A stretch of 20,603 bases of DNA from Bacteroidota bacterium (lineage in GTDB: Bacteria; Bacteroidota; Bacteroidia; Flavobacteriales; Weeksellaceae): assembly GCA_023433225.1 (NCBI GenBank), contig JAEZDQ010000022.1:1-20603 (forward strand). Reading direction: 5' to 3'. Both the position numbers and the translations under genes were made by a program. Shown here one piece after another: positions 7,141 to 14,711 of the stretch; positions within the stretch are counted from its first letter, which is position 1; the number at the start of each line of letters is the position of its first letter. The notes under the pieces are model-generated. The model had not been told where the DNA came from. It did not search any database and saw only the letters and a program-made list of their open reading frames with translations.

Positions 7141-8891
7141 CAATTCTTTTTGATCAAAAACAAAGGGCTGTCAAACCAATAAATCGGCTCTGTCCCGTCA
7201 GAACGATGGATGGACTTGAAGTGGACTTTGACATGGTAAGTCCCCAAATCGGTTTCCACATACAGGTTTTCCACGTCCCGGTTATTCCTTGACCCTTTGT
7301 AGGGCTCAAAAAGTTCTTGAATTAACGGCAAAAAATCGACCGATTGCGCATTGTTCAAACTCAATTCGAAGTGATTGTCTTGGTTATTCAATAAAAATTG
7401 ATCGCCGTTGAGTTTTGCTCCGTCTCCCGCCAATTCATCGGTAAGAACAATGAATGGGTACCCGTCAGTTTCAATAAAAGACTGGCCGGAAACAAGTTTC
7501 AAAAACTCGGATCTGGCGTATGGAATCGTTGTGTTTTCTACATTTTTGAAGTAGGAATGCAGGTTCCAATTACCTCGGCCGGGTAAATTCTTCCGCGCGG
7601 ATTCCTCAAAATAATTTTCGATGTAATCCCTTTGGAAACGGTCATCCAAAAATTCAAATTTGTCTTCTATTTCATACAATACCGAATCGGCAACGACTTT
7701 GCTGAAATTAATTCTCCCATCTTTTAGCAATTCATTTTCAATGAGGATTTGTTCCAATTGGTTTTTCTGGCTGCGCTTGGCGACTGAAAAAGTATTCAAA
7801 TAAGGAAAAACGAGCGCAAATAACCCGAATAAAAACAAAGAAACCGAAATGAATTTGATGCTTGGGTTTCTCCAGAAAATAAAATACAAAACCACTACGG
7901 AAAGCCATATCGCCAACAAGAGGACGAAATACCTCGGTTCGGTGTATCCATATTCCAAAACGCGGGTAAATATGGCGGTAAAAAGTAAAAACACCAATGG
8001 GATTAAAGTAAAATAAAAAGTTTTACTGAAAATTTTCACCCATGATTTGGCCGTTTCATCTTTCAATGGATGAACGAGCAACAAAGCCAAAATCCCGATG
8101 AGGGAATAGGCCAAAACCAAGTAAGAAACCCAGCCGCGTGGCAATTCCCAATTGATGAGAATTTTAATGGAATAGGCGTACAATATCACCAAATAAATAG
8201 ACAAGAGCGGAATCAGGATGAATTGGGTGAAAAACTTCAACACGACCGGATAAGCGCCTTTCTTTTCGAGGGAATGGAGCCCTGTTTCATTGAACAAAAG
8301 AAATATGAAAACACTTCCCAAAATGGCCAAAGCCATGAATATTTTGCCGTAAACTTCGGAATCGAAACCTGCATTGAAAAGATTGTCCACTGCCAAAACC
8401 GCAAGTTCCACCCCACCGGTCAAAACTCCGGTAAAAATGAGCGTCAACACAAGATTGACAAATAAATTTTTATTGTATTGCCAGAAATCCGTTTCCGGTT
8501 TTTTTCGACTCAAAAACGCGACAAAAGAAACCAATAAATGCGAAAGAATATAAACCGGAATCAATAAAAAGGCATAAACCTCCGTGAAATCATCTTCATT
8601 AGCCGGGAGGATAAAGTAAAAACCAATAAGGAAAAGGATACCCAGAGATTGCAACAAAAATCCCTTTCCTATTCTCTGCGAGAGGATTTTCAAAGCAAAC
8701 ATCAACGAAATCCCCAGCGAAGAAACCAAGATGATTTTGAGTATCCAAAAACCCATTTCCCGATTCGAATAATCCAAGTCGAGTTGGTAAATCGTTGCAG
8801 CTGCCATGACCAGAGCCATGAGCAATACAACAGGATAGCGGAGAATCACTTCACCGGCTTTGTCTACGGTTTCAAAAAATTTTGCTTTCAT
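7140..8891 (-). CDS. DUF4153 family polytopic membrane protein
   Basis: This 583-residue protein has an N-terminal part (about residues 15-375) of roughly eleven to twelve hydrophobic segments, followed by a soluble C-terminal part of about 200 residues. It has the character of DUF4153 proteins: a long multi-span region including NLFNAGF and EKKGAYPVVLKFFTQFILIP, with RGWVSYLVLAYSLIGI further on. No catalytic motif is visible and the biochemical function is unknown. The soluble tail, with an acidic DKFEFLDDRFQRDYIENYF segment and an ending rich in beta strands, probably faces the periplasm. It is the last gene of the overlapping rlmH-CPBP-rdgB-rnz series, with 4 nt between the RNase Z stop and its ATG. 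Confidence 0.8.
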   Translation of the reverse strand: MKAKFFETVDKAGEVILRYPVVLLMALVMAAATIYQLDLDYSNREMGFWILKIILVSSLGISLMFALKILSQRIGKGFLLQSLGILFLIGFYFILPANEDDFTEVYAFLLIPVYILSHLLVSFVAFLSRKKPETDFWQYNKNLFVNLVLTLIFTGVLTGGVELAVLAVDNLFNAGFDSEVYGKIFMALAILGSVFIFLLFNETGLHSLEKKGAYPVVLKFFTQFILIPLLSIYLVILYAYSIKILINWELPRGWVSYLVLAYSLIGILALLLVHPLKDETAKSWVKIFSKTFYFTLIPLVFLLFTAIFTRVLEYGYTEPRYFVLLLAIWLSVVVLYFIFWRNPSIKFISVSLFLFGLFALVFPYLNTFSVAKRSQKNQLEQILIENELLKDGRINFSKVVADSVLYEIEDKFEFLDDRFQRDYIENYFEESARKNLPGRGNWNLHSYFKNVENTTIPYARSEFLKLVSGQSFIETDGYPFIVLTDELAGDGAKLNGDQFLLNNQDNHFELSLNNAQSVDFLPLIQELFEPYKGSRNNRDVENLYVETDLGTYHVKVHFKSIHRSDGTEPIYWFDSPLFLIKKN

Positions 8892-8895
8892 TTAT

Positions 8896-9831
8896 TTAGT
8901 AGTTGAATTTCAATTTTTCAGCCTCAAAAACCTGGAGTTGTTTTGGGATAAATGTATTGGGAAATACGGATTGAGCCTCTTCCAATAGAACATCCAGATT
9001 TTTGTATCGGTTAGAAAAATGACCCAAAATGAGCATTCCCGCGTTGGCATCCTTGGCAATTTTCGCTGCTTCCCATGCCGTAGAATGACCCGTATAATCC
9101 GCCATTTCTTTTAAATCTTCCAGAAAAGTCGCTTCATGGTAGAGGATGTCCACATTTCGAATAATCGGGACAATGTCAGGCTTGTAGCGGGTATCGGAAC
9201 AAAATGCATAACTAAACGATTTTTCGGGCGGAAGTGTCAGCAATTCATTCGGGATGGTTTCGCCGGACCGAAGGATAAAATCCTTTCCGTTTTTCAGGTT
9301 TTGGTAATCGCAAATCTCTATTTCCGGAAACTGCCGTACAGCTTCCGCATTGAGTTTTCGGGGTTTTTGTTTTTCACGGAACAAATAACCGTTGGTATAA
9401 ATCCGGTGGTCGAGCGGAACGGTAAAAACCTCCACTTTCTCGTCTTCAAAAATCCTTTCGCTTTCATTGCTTTCCAATTCGGTAAAATCCAAGCTGAAAG
9501 AGCAGTTGGACCGGGTGTGGCGCAATTGGTTCATGATAAAATCTCGGATTCCCATGGGCCCGAAAATCCGCAAAGGCGTTTCTTTGCCTAAAAGTTGCAA
9601 AGTGCTGATTAGACCGATTAAGCCGAAAACGTGGTCACCATGGAGGTGTGAAATGAAAATATGGTTGATTTTAGAAAATTTCGCTTTGGCTTTCCGCAAT
9701 TGAACTTGGGTTCCTTCCCCACAGTCAATCAGGAAATGGCGGTTCGAAATCTCAAGCAGTTGCGCGGTAGGTGCTGATTTTTTTTTTGGAATGGCCGAGT
9801 TAAAGCCCAATATGGTAAGTTTCAGAGACAA
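8896..9831 (-). CDS. rnz: Ribonuclease Z (tRNA 3' processing endonuclease)
   Basis: The enzyme cuts the 3' trailer from tRNA precursors. It is a metallo-beta-lactamase fold protein of 311 residues, the usual length for the short bacterial form. The metal-binding motif SHLHGDHVFGL gives H62, H64, D66 and H67. Further ligands are expected in the segment FCSDTRY, in YHEATF and in GHFSNRY, all of which are present. The N-terminus LTILGFNSAIP is typical. No ATG fits this N-terminus: the likely start is TTG at 9829-9831, which overlaps the rdgB stop by 10 nt and implies translational coupling. The sequence contains no other obvious defects. Confidence 0.92.
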   Translation of the reverse strand: MSLKLTILGFNSAIPKKKSAPTAQLLEISNRHFLIDCGEGTQVQLRKAKAKFSKINHIFISHLHGDHVFGLIGLISTLQLLGKETPLRIFGPMGIRDFIMNQLRHTRSNCSFSLDFTELESNESERIFEDEKVEVFTVPLDHRIYTNGYLFREKQKPRKLNAEAVRQFPEIEICDYQNLKNGKDFILRSGETIPNELLTLPPEKSFSYAFCSDTRYKPDIVPIIRNVDILYHEATFLEDLKEMADYTGHSTAWEAAKIAKDANAGMLILGHFSNRYKNLDVLLEEAQSVFPNTFIPKQLQVFEAEKLKFNY

Positions 9832-10406
9832 GATGGGAAATTTTCGATAAAGGTAATCAATTTCTGTACCGCTTTGTACCGGTGGCTGATGCTGTTTTTC
9901 AGGCCGGATTCCATTTCAGAAAAAGTTTGTTGGTAGCCTGTTGGAATAAATACAGGGTCATAACCGAAGCCTTTGCAGCCTCGCTTTTCCGAAATGATTT
10001 CACCAGGACATTCGCCATCGAAGAAATATTCCACTTCGTTCAAAATCAAACAGAAAACCGATTTGAAATAAGCGTTTCGGTTGGGTTTATTATCCAATTT
10101 TCTCAAGAGTTTGTTTATATTGTCTTCCGAATCTCCGGTGCCCGCATATCTGGACGAAAAAACGCCCGGCGCACCTCCCAAGGCTTCGACAAATAACCCG
10201 GAATCGTCGGCAAAGACATTCTTTCCGGTCAAGCCGTGGATGGTTTTGGCTTTGATTCGTGCGTTTGCCTCGAGCGTATTTCCGGTTTCTTCAATTTCTT
10301 CATGGAAATTTAAATCGTTGAGCGAAAGAATCCGGATTTCTTCAGAAACCATGTTCCGGATTTCTTTGACTTTGTTTTCATTATGTGAAGCAAAAATCAA
10401 TTCCAT
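9822..10406 (-). CDS. rdgB: Non-canonical purine NTP pyrophosphatase (RdgB/HAM1 family)
   Basis: The enzyme hydrolyses dITP, XTP and similar deaminated purine nucleotides to keep them out of nucleic acids. The 194-residue product shows the family motifs SHNENKVKEI at the N-terminus, FADDSGLFVEALGGAPGVFS (the acidic metal and substrate site), GFGYDPVF, and SHRYKAVQKL near the C-terminus. A longer frame begins at 10478, but its first 24 residues are unlike the family and would overlap the upstream gene deeply; the ATG at 10406 gives the canonical MELIFASHN start. It overlaps the CPBP gene by 10 nt on one side and the RNase Z gene by 10 nt on the other. Confidence 0.93.
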   Translation of the reverse strand: MELIFASHNENKVKEIRNMVSEEIRILSLNDLNFHEEIEETGNTLEANARIKAKTIHGLTGKNVFADDSGLFVEALGGAPGVFSSRYAGTGDSEDNINKLLRKLDNKPNRNAYFKSVFCLILNEVEYFFDGECPGEIISEKRGCKGFGYDPVFIPTGYQQTFSEMESGLKNSISHRYKAVQKLITFIENFPSCL

Positions 10407-11242
10407 TTGACGCGGGGTGTGAATATGTAGATTCCGAAACTTATTAAAACAGCGATAATCAGCGAGACCCCAATCCATAAGAAATCATTGGGGTTCGTAA
10501 TACTTTCTTCCATCGTTTGGGATTTCAGCATATACCCATATGAAACCGTATTGTTCAAAGCGTGTAAAAAAATACAAACCCAAAGCGATTGGGTCCGGTA
10601 ATAAACAAATGCGAAAACAACGCCTAAAATACCGGCTCCCAAAAATTGCCAAGGGTTCATGTGAACCAAGCCGAATAAAACCGAACTGAACACAATCGCC
10701 AGCGTCGGGTTCATCTTATATTGCAGCATTCCGCGCAGCAAAATGCCACGAAAGAGGATTTCTTCAAAAAACGGAGCCAAGATGCAAACCGTTATGAAAC
10801 CGGCAATTTTGTAATCGAGCATCATTTCAAATGCGTGGGTGGTGGATCGGTATAATTCTTCGATGAGCCAATGTCCGGTGGTCGGAAAAAGCGAAGCCAA
10901 GAATTCCGCAAAAGGCAAGGAAAACAGATAAAACAATACACTCAGCAGGATCAACCAAAAGGACGGGATTATTCGCAAATGTTCCACAATCACCGACCCA
11001 TTGATTTTGAGGTAGGCCATTAGCACAACAATTCCTAACAAGCCGCCGGCAAGAAAGGAAAGCGGCAAAGATACATGGTAAAATTCCGGCCAGAACTTTA
11101 CCGGAAAATTGATTATGACACTTGGCACCAACAGACTCATCATAATCAGGAATGCGACGAGCAGTGCATATCCGAAATCAATTTGAAAAGAAGAATTATT
11201 CGGAAAAGATTTCTTTTCGGGGAAATGACCCAGCTCATTCAT
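10397..11242 (-). CDS. CPBP family intramembrane glutamic endopeptidase (CAAX/Abi type)
   Basis: This 281-residue multi-span protein has the three conserved motifs of the family: EEILFRG (E160, E161, R165), FGLVH (H194) and FLHALNN (H227, N231). These form the proposed membrane-embedded active site. Hydrophobic stretches at about residues 25-45, 60-78, 94-112, 147-158, 180-196, 200-214 and 255-274 support the membrane location. Bacterial relatives include proteins linked to bacteriocin self-immunity and others of unknown substrate; nothing here indicates the substrate. It overlaps rlmH by 8 nt and rdgB by 10 nt, so it is probably translated with housekeeping genes and is not part of a bacteriocin locus. 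Confidence 0.85.
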   Translation of the reverse strand: MNELGHFPEKKSFPNNSSFQIDFGYALLVAFLIMMSLLVPSVIINFPVKFWPEFYHVSLPLSFLAGGLLGIVVLMAYLKINGSVIVEHLRIIPSFWLILLSVLFYLFSLPFAEFLASLFPTTGHWLIEELYRSTTHAFEMMLDYKIAGFITVCILAPFFEEILFRGILLRGMLQYKMNPTLAIVFSSVLFGLVHMNPWQFLGAGILGVVFAFVYYRTQSLWVCIFLHALNNTVSYGYMLKSQTMEESITNPNDFLWIGVSLIIAVLISFGIYIFTPRVKWN

Positions 11243-11708
11243 GGTGGTAAGGTTTTCCGTGCAAGATAGTAAATGCGCGGTAAATTTGTTCGGTCAGGAA
11301 GAGGCGAACCATCTGGTGTGTAAAGGTCATTTGGGAAAGGGAAAGTTTGCGGTTGGCGCGTTTGTGAATTTCCTCTGAAAAACCGTAAGGACCACCAATG
11401 ACAAAGACGAGTTGCCGGACGGATTGGTTCATCAATTGCCTGATTTCTTCTGCAAAACCGACGGAGTTCATCTGCTTACCGGATTCATCCAACAGAATCA
11501 CAAAATCGGTGGGTTGGATTTTGGACAGAATCAATTCTGCTTCCTTATCTTTTTGTTGTGGTTCCGAAAGGTTTTTCCGATTTTTGATGTCGGGTATTTC
11601 TATGCGTTGATAATTCCAGTGTTGCGGAAGGCGTTTTTCATATTTCAGAATCAGCTCCTCCAGCGGTTTCTCATCGGTTTTACCTATGCAAATGCTGATC
11701 AAGTTCAT
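11235..11708 (-). CDS. rlmH: 23S rRNA (pseudouridine 1915-N3)-methyltransferase RlmH
   Basis: This SPOUT-fold methyltransferase modifies pseudouridine 1915 of 23S rRNA in helix 69 after subunit joining. The length of 157 residues is standard. Family features are LLDESGKQMNS (about residues 72-82), the S-adenosylmethionine-binding knot segment FVIGGPYGFSEE (102-113), and the C-terminal LSLSQMTFTHQMVR with ILHGKPYHHE at the end. It is the first gene of the minus-strand series. Only 28 nt separate its ATG from the ATG of the divergent YihY gene, so the promoters of both must overlap the neighbouring coding sequence or be very compact. Confidence 0.95.
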   Translation of the reverse strand: MNLISICIGKTDEKPLEELILKYEKRLPQHWNYQRIEIPDIKNRKNLSEPQQKDKEAELILSKIQPTDFVILLDESGKQMNSVGFAEEIRQLMNQSVRQLVFVIGGPYGFSEEIHKRANRKLSLSQMTFTHQMVRLFLTEQIYRAFTILHGKPYHHE

Positions 11709-11736
11709 TTTTGCTGTATCAAATGATTACAAAATT

Positions 11737-12684
11737 ATGGCTATTAAAGAAAAATTGAAAGATTTCTTGCGGAATAATCCGGCGGTAAAATTTACGCAAA
11801 GGATAAAAATAAAAAGCCTGAACAACCTTTCGCTCTATGAATTTATTGGATTATGGATTTCGGGGATTTCGAAAGGGATTTTCGGGTTGAGGATTGGAGC
11901 GGTTTCTTGGGCGTTGTTTTTCAGCATTTTCCCATTTCTTTTGTTTTTGTTCAGCGTATTGCCTTATGCGCCGCTTTATACCGAAATCGAGAAATTATTG
12001 GTTTTGGAATTGATTCCGCGTATTTTACCGGAGCGTATTACCGCAGAAGTAATTTCTTATGTTTTGGAAACCGCGCGCGGACAGGAGGAACGCGGCGGCA
12101 TCAGTTGGATATATATTTTGCTGACAATCTTCCTCTCCTCAAACGGGATTGCGGCCATCATCAACGGATTCAACACCTCTCATTACGGATATTCCAAAAG
12201 GAGAAAGGGCGTGAACCGCCTCATGGTTTCCATCGTCCTGACTTTGCTTTTTGTGGTTTTCATCATCACCCAGTTGTTGCTGACTTATTATTCTAATTTC
12301 ATCTGGCGGTACATTGAAGATTCCCAGACTTTTGATGATATTTCGCCTTTGATTTTTACTTTGAATTTTGTTTCTGCCACCTTGTTTTATTTTGCATCGC
12401 TCGTGATGTTGTATTATTTCGGAACCAACATCAAACAACGCTTGCGCTCGGTTTTCCCTGGGGCAACGATGGCTACTTTGCTTTTTTTCTTGACTTTGAT
12501 GGGCTTTCGGTATTACATCAAAGAGTTCAATAAATTAGATCTTTTGTACGGCTCTGTGGGATTGGTGATGATTATGATGATTTTTATTTACATCAATGTT
12601 TTGTTGATTTTAATCGGTTTTGAGTTAAACGCTGCTATTCACCATGCACAAAACAGAAAAGATGAACTTCCATTTAAGGAATAA
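11737..12684 (+). CDS. YihY/BrkB family inner-membrane protein
   Basis: The 315-residue protein has a cytoplasmic N-terminus of about 45 residues and then about six hydrophobic segments (approximately 57-77, 123-142, 163-184, 205-228, 243-258, 272-293). The first span SWALFFSIFPFLLFLFSVLP, the PGATMATLLFFL segment (241-252) and the ending YGSVGLVMIMMIFIY...GFELNAA are typical of the family. Members were once called ribonuclease BN, but that enzyme activity belongs to a different protein; the true function is unsettled. An ATG at 11686 would extend the protein into the start of divergent rlmH; the ATG at 11737 gives the usual N-terminus MAIKEKLKDF. Confidence 0.85.
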   Translation: MAIKEKLKDFLRNNPAVKFTQRIKIKSLNNLSLYEFIGLWISGISKGIFGLRIGAVSWALFFSIFPFLLFLFSVLPYAPLYTEIEKLLVLELIPRILPERITAEVISYVLETARGQEERGGISWIYILLTIFLSSNGIAAIINGFNTSHYGYSKRRKGVNRLMVSIVLTLLFVVFIITQLLLTYYSNFIWRYIEDSQTFDDISPLIFTLNFVSATLFYFASLVMLYYFGTNIKQRLRSVFPGATMATLLFFLTLMGFRYYIKEFNKLDLLYGSVGLVMIMMIFIYINVLLILIGFELNAAIHHAQNRKDELPFKE

Positions 12685-12707
12685 AAAAACCACCCGATTT
12701 CGGGTGG
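12683..12707 (-). terminator. Rho-independent terminator for the T9SS protein gene
   Basis: CCACCCG (12690-12696) and CGGGTGG (12701-12707) form a GC-rich 7-bp stem with a 4-nt ATTT loop, and on the minus strand this is followed by seven Ts (12683-12689). That orientation terminates the minus-strand secreted-protein gene, whose stop is at 12737. The hairpin begins directly behind the stop of the convergent YihY gene and may also slow transcription from that side, but without a T tract in that direction. Confidence 0.85.
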
Positions 12708-12736
12708 CTCTCAATCAAATACATTTTATTCAAAAA

Positions 12737-13582
12737 TTATTTTTTAACGATTTTAGTTGTGTGGGTTGCACCTTTGGTGTCAATCACTTTCACAACATAT
12801 ACACCTGCAGGCAAGAAAGAAACATTTACGGAGTTTGTTGCTTTTGTAGTGTAAACATTTTGTCCTGCAAGGTTCACGATGCTTACGGAAGCTGCTTCCA
12901 TACCACCTTTCATTGAAATGTTAACCACATCGGTAGCAGGGTTAGGAGAAACTGAAAGGAAGCTAGTTCCGATTACTTCAGTTACACCCATATTTTCTTC
13001 ACCTACCAAGTTGATTACATATGGCTGAGGAGACCCCGCAACTACTGTGTTTGCATCTGTCCACCAAATTGAACATCCGTCAGACTTCAACCAAGGTGTT
13101 CCGGTTTCGCCGGCCAAGTTGAATCCGGGGAAAAACCTTTGCATAATCACATCACCTTCGTCTTGTGCGAAAACTTCTACTGCAACAGTAGAACCTGCAG
13201 GGATAACCGCGTCAATCGGCAATTCAATCAATGACATATCTCCCGCAGCAGATAGGTTGGTGCTCGCTGTTGCAAGTAAAGTAAATTCAGCATTATCTAA
13301 GGACTCGTCGGTTACGGTATAAATGTTAACCTCGATGAACTTACCTTCATCTGCAGAACCTTGTCCGAACTGAACAGCAGAAACCACAAAATCACCATCA
13401 ACATACTCATTCATCACATAAGCTCTTGCAAAAGCGTTGTCACGGTATTCACCGGAAGCACTGGCCCAACATGCAACACCACCAGTGTCAATGGTTTCAG
13501 GGTCTACACTGTGTGTAATCACCATTTGTCCAAAACCGACAGAAAAAGCCAATCCTGTCAAAAGAATAGAAATTTTTTTCAT
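12737..13582 (-). CDS. Secreted protein with T9SS type A sorting domain
   Basis: The 281-residue precursor has a signal peptide (MKKISILLTGLAFSVGFGQ, residues 1-19). The middle region (20 to about 200) has a beta-rich, acidic character with SAVQFGQGSADEGKFIEV and VIPAGSTVAVEVFA, resembling lectin-like or choice-of-anchor modules, but I cannot assign a family. The C-terminal 75 residues are a clear type A sorting domain: FLSVSPNPATDVVNI, then VSIVNLAGQNVY, FLPAGVYVVKV and the basic ending TTKIVKK. The protein should be exported by Sec, moved across the outer membrane by the T9SS and have the C-terminal domain removed. It is monocistronic, with a candidate promoter at 13615-13622 and a strong terminator. 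It proves that the organism has a T9SS substrate, but the biological role is unknown. Confidence 0.9.
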   Translation of the reverse strand: MKKISILLTGLAFSVGFGQMVITHSVDPETIDTGGVACWASASGEYRDNAFARAYVMNEYVDGDFVVSAVQFGQGSADEGKFIEVNIYTVTDESLDNAEFTLLATASTNLSAAGDMSLIELPIDAVIPAGSTVAVEVFAQDEGDVIMQRFFPGFNLAGETGTPWLKSDGCSIWWTDANTVVAGSPQPYVINLVGEENMGVTEVIGTSFLSVSPNPATDVVNISMKGGMEAASVSIVNLAGQNVYTTKATNSVNVSFLPAGVYVVKVIDTKGATHTTKIVKK

Positions 13583-13593
13583 ACTTTTTGTTT

Positions 13594-13604
13594 TTAATAA
13601 TTAA
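13594..13604 (-). promoter_or_regulatory. Leader motif TTAATTATTAA, 11 nt before the start codon
   Basis: On the minus strand TTAATTATTAA ends exactly 11 nt before the ATG of the T9SS protein gene. The same 11-mer is found at 4244-4254 with the same spacing to the start of the giant secreted protein gene. It may be a translation-enhancing AT-rich leader or a shared regulatory site. Confidence 0.3.
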
Positions 13605-13614
13605 TAAATTGATT

Positions 13615-13622
13615 CAAAATTA
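13615..13622 (-). promoter_or_regulatory. Candidate -7 box of the T9SS protein gene
   Basis: TAATTTTG on the minus strand fits the Bacteroidota -7 consensus TAnnTTTG and lies 32 nt ahead of the ATG at 13582. That would give a short leader of about 25 nt. No TTTG at the -33 position is seen, so the call rests on one box. Confidence 0.35.
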
Positions 13623-13644
13623 AACATTTTTTAACATCTTTTTG

Positions 13645-14697
13645 TTAAAAAGAGAAATCTTCTATGATTTTTTTATTGACGGCATGGATTTTCAATTCTT
13701 TCCGGATAAATTCCATGCACCTTTCTTGCTCTTTTTCCGGGTATAGCAAATGTACGTTTGCACCGGCATCGAGTGTAAAGAACAGGTTAGTTGAAGTGTC
13801 TTTGCGAAACGCCCAAAGTTTTTGTATCACGCTCAATGTATGGGGCAACATCAATACATAAGCCGGGCGGGAAGTCATCATCATCGCATGGAGGCTCAAG
13901 GCTTCATGCTCCACAATCGTCCCAAATTCATTCAAATCTCCTTCCTTCAGAACCGGAATGATTTTTTTTAAATTTTCTTGGGCCGAAACAAATCGCTGGG
14001 GGGCATAAGGGTGGTTTTCCATCAATTGATGCCCGGCCGAACTCGAAACTTCCTTCTGGCCTTCGTCAATCAAAAGGATGGTGTCTCGGAAATTCCTGAA
14101 ATCAGGATGGATTTCATACGGATAAGGAATCGCATAATAATCGGAACTTCCCTTTACCGAAGCACTTTCACCCCAAACGGTCATTCCCGGGTAAATCGAG
14201 CGGCAAGCACTTCCCGAACCCAATCGTGCGAGGAAAGAAGCTTTTCTCAATTTTTCACCTTCGGTGAAATCCACTCCAAAATCCTGCTCCATCTGAACCA
14301 GGCAAAGTGCCAAAGCACCCATTCCCGATGCGGAAGAAGCAATTCCGCTGCTATGCGGAAAAGTATTGGAAGTATGGACTTCAAATTCGAAATTCCTCAA
14401 AAAGGGAAGAAAGGTTTCTATTCGTTCAAAAAAAGTATAAATGCGCGGTGCAAAACTTTGCTTCAATTCCCCGTCAAAATATACTTTTAGCTGAAAATCT
14501 TTGGATTCTTTGGGGCAGAATTTCAATTCGGTTGTAGTATAACTATTCGTCAATGTCAGGCTCAGCGAAGGGTTCATCGGGATTTGGTTGCCGCGTTTCC
14601 CCCAATATTTAATCAATGCAATATTGGACGGGCACCGGGCGGTTACCGTTCCTGTTTGGATTTCGAATTGAGTGAGCTTAGAATGAAATTCTTCCAT
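13645..14697 (-). CDS. mvaD: Diphosphomevalonate decarboxylase (mevalonate pathway)
   Basis: The enzyme converts mevalonate 5-diphosphate and ATP to isopentenyl diphosphate, the precursor of quinone side chains, carotenoids and undecaprenyl lipid carriers. It is a GHMP kinase-fold protein of 350 residues. Visible motifs are NIALIKYWGKR (25-35), the ATP loop PHSSGIASSASG (114-125), GSGSACRSIYPG (160-171) and TLDAGANVHLL with the catalytic aspartate D310. The mevalonate route is usual in flavobacteria. It lies 14 nt behind the epimerase gene and is probably the last gene of the minus-strand series. The stop codon sits inside a 9-bp AT-rich inverted repeat (13628-13651), which has no T tract in this direction. 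Confidence 0.94.
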   Translation of the reverse strand: MEEFHSKLTQFEIQTGTVTARCPSNIALIKYWGKRGNQIPMNPSLSLTLTNSYTTTELKFCPKESKDFQLKVYFDGELKQSFAPRIYTFFERIETFLPFLRNFEFEVHTSNTFPHSSGIASSASGMGALALCLVQMEQDFGVDFTEGEKLRKASFLARLGSGSACRSIYPGMTVWGESASVKGSSDYYAIPYPYEIHPDFRNFRDTILLIDEGQKEVSSSAGHQLMENHPYAPQRFVSAQENLKKIIPVLKEGDLNEFGTIVEHEALSLHAMMMTSRPAYVLMLPHTLSVIQKLWAFRKDTSTNLFFTLDAGANVHLLYPEKEQERCMEFIRKELKIHAVNKKIIEDFSF

Positions 14698-14711
14698 GAA
14701 TTTATTGGTAT

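Noticed and set aside
8070..8465. 131-codon open frame on the plus strand
   Set aside because: It is antisense to the DUF4153 gene and very rich in Gln, Asn and Glu, as expected from reading Leu/Phe/Ile codons of membrane spans backwards.
10397..11242. CPBP protein as part of a bacteriocin or defence locus
   Set aside because: No bacteriocin precursor, transporter or regulator lies nearby, and the gene overlaps rlmH and rdgB on both sides.
13628..13651. AT-rich 9-bp inverted repeat as terminator of mvaD
   Set aside because: The stem is almost all A and T, covers the stop codon itself, and is not followed by a T tract in the direction of transcription, so I do not call a terminator.
13978..14490. 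170-codon open frame on the plus strand
   Set aside because: It lies antisense within mvaD, has no recognisable domain, and its composition follows from the mvaD codons.
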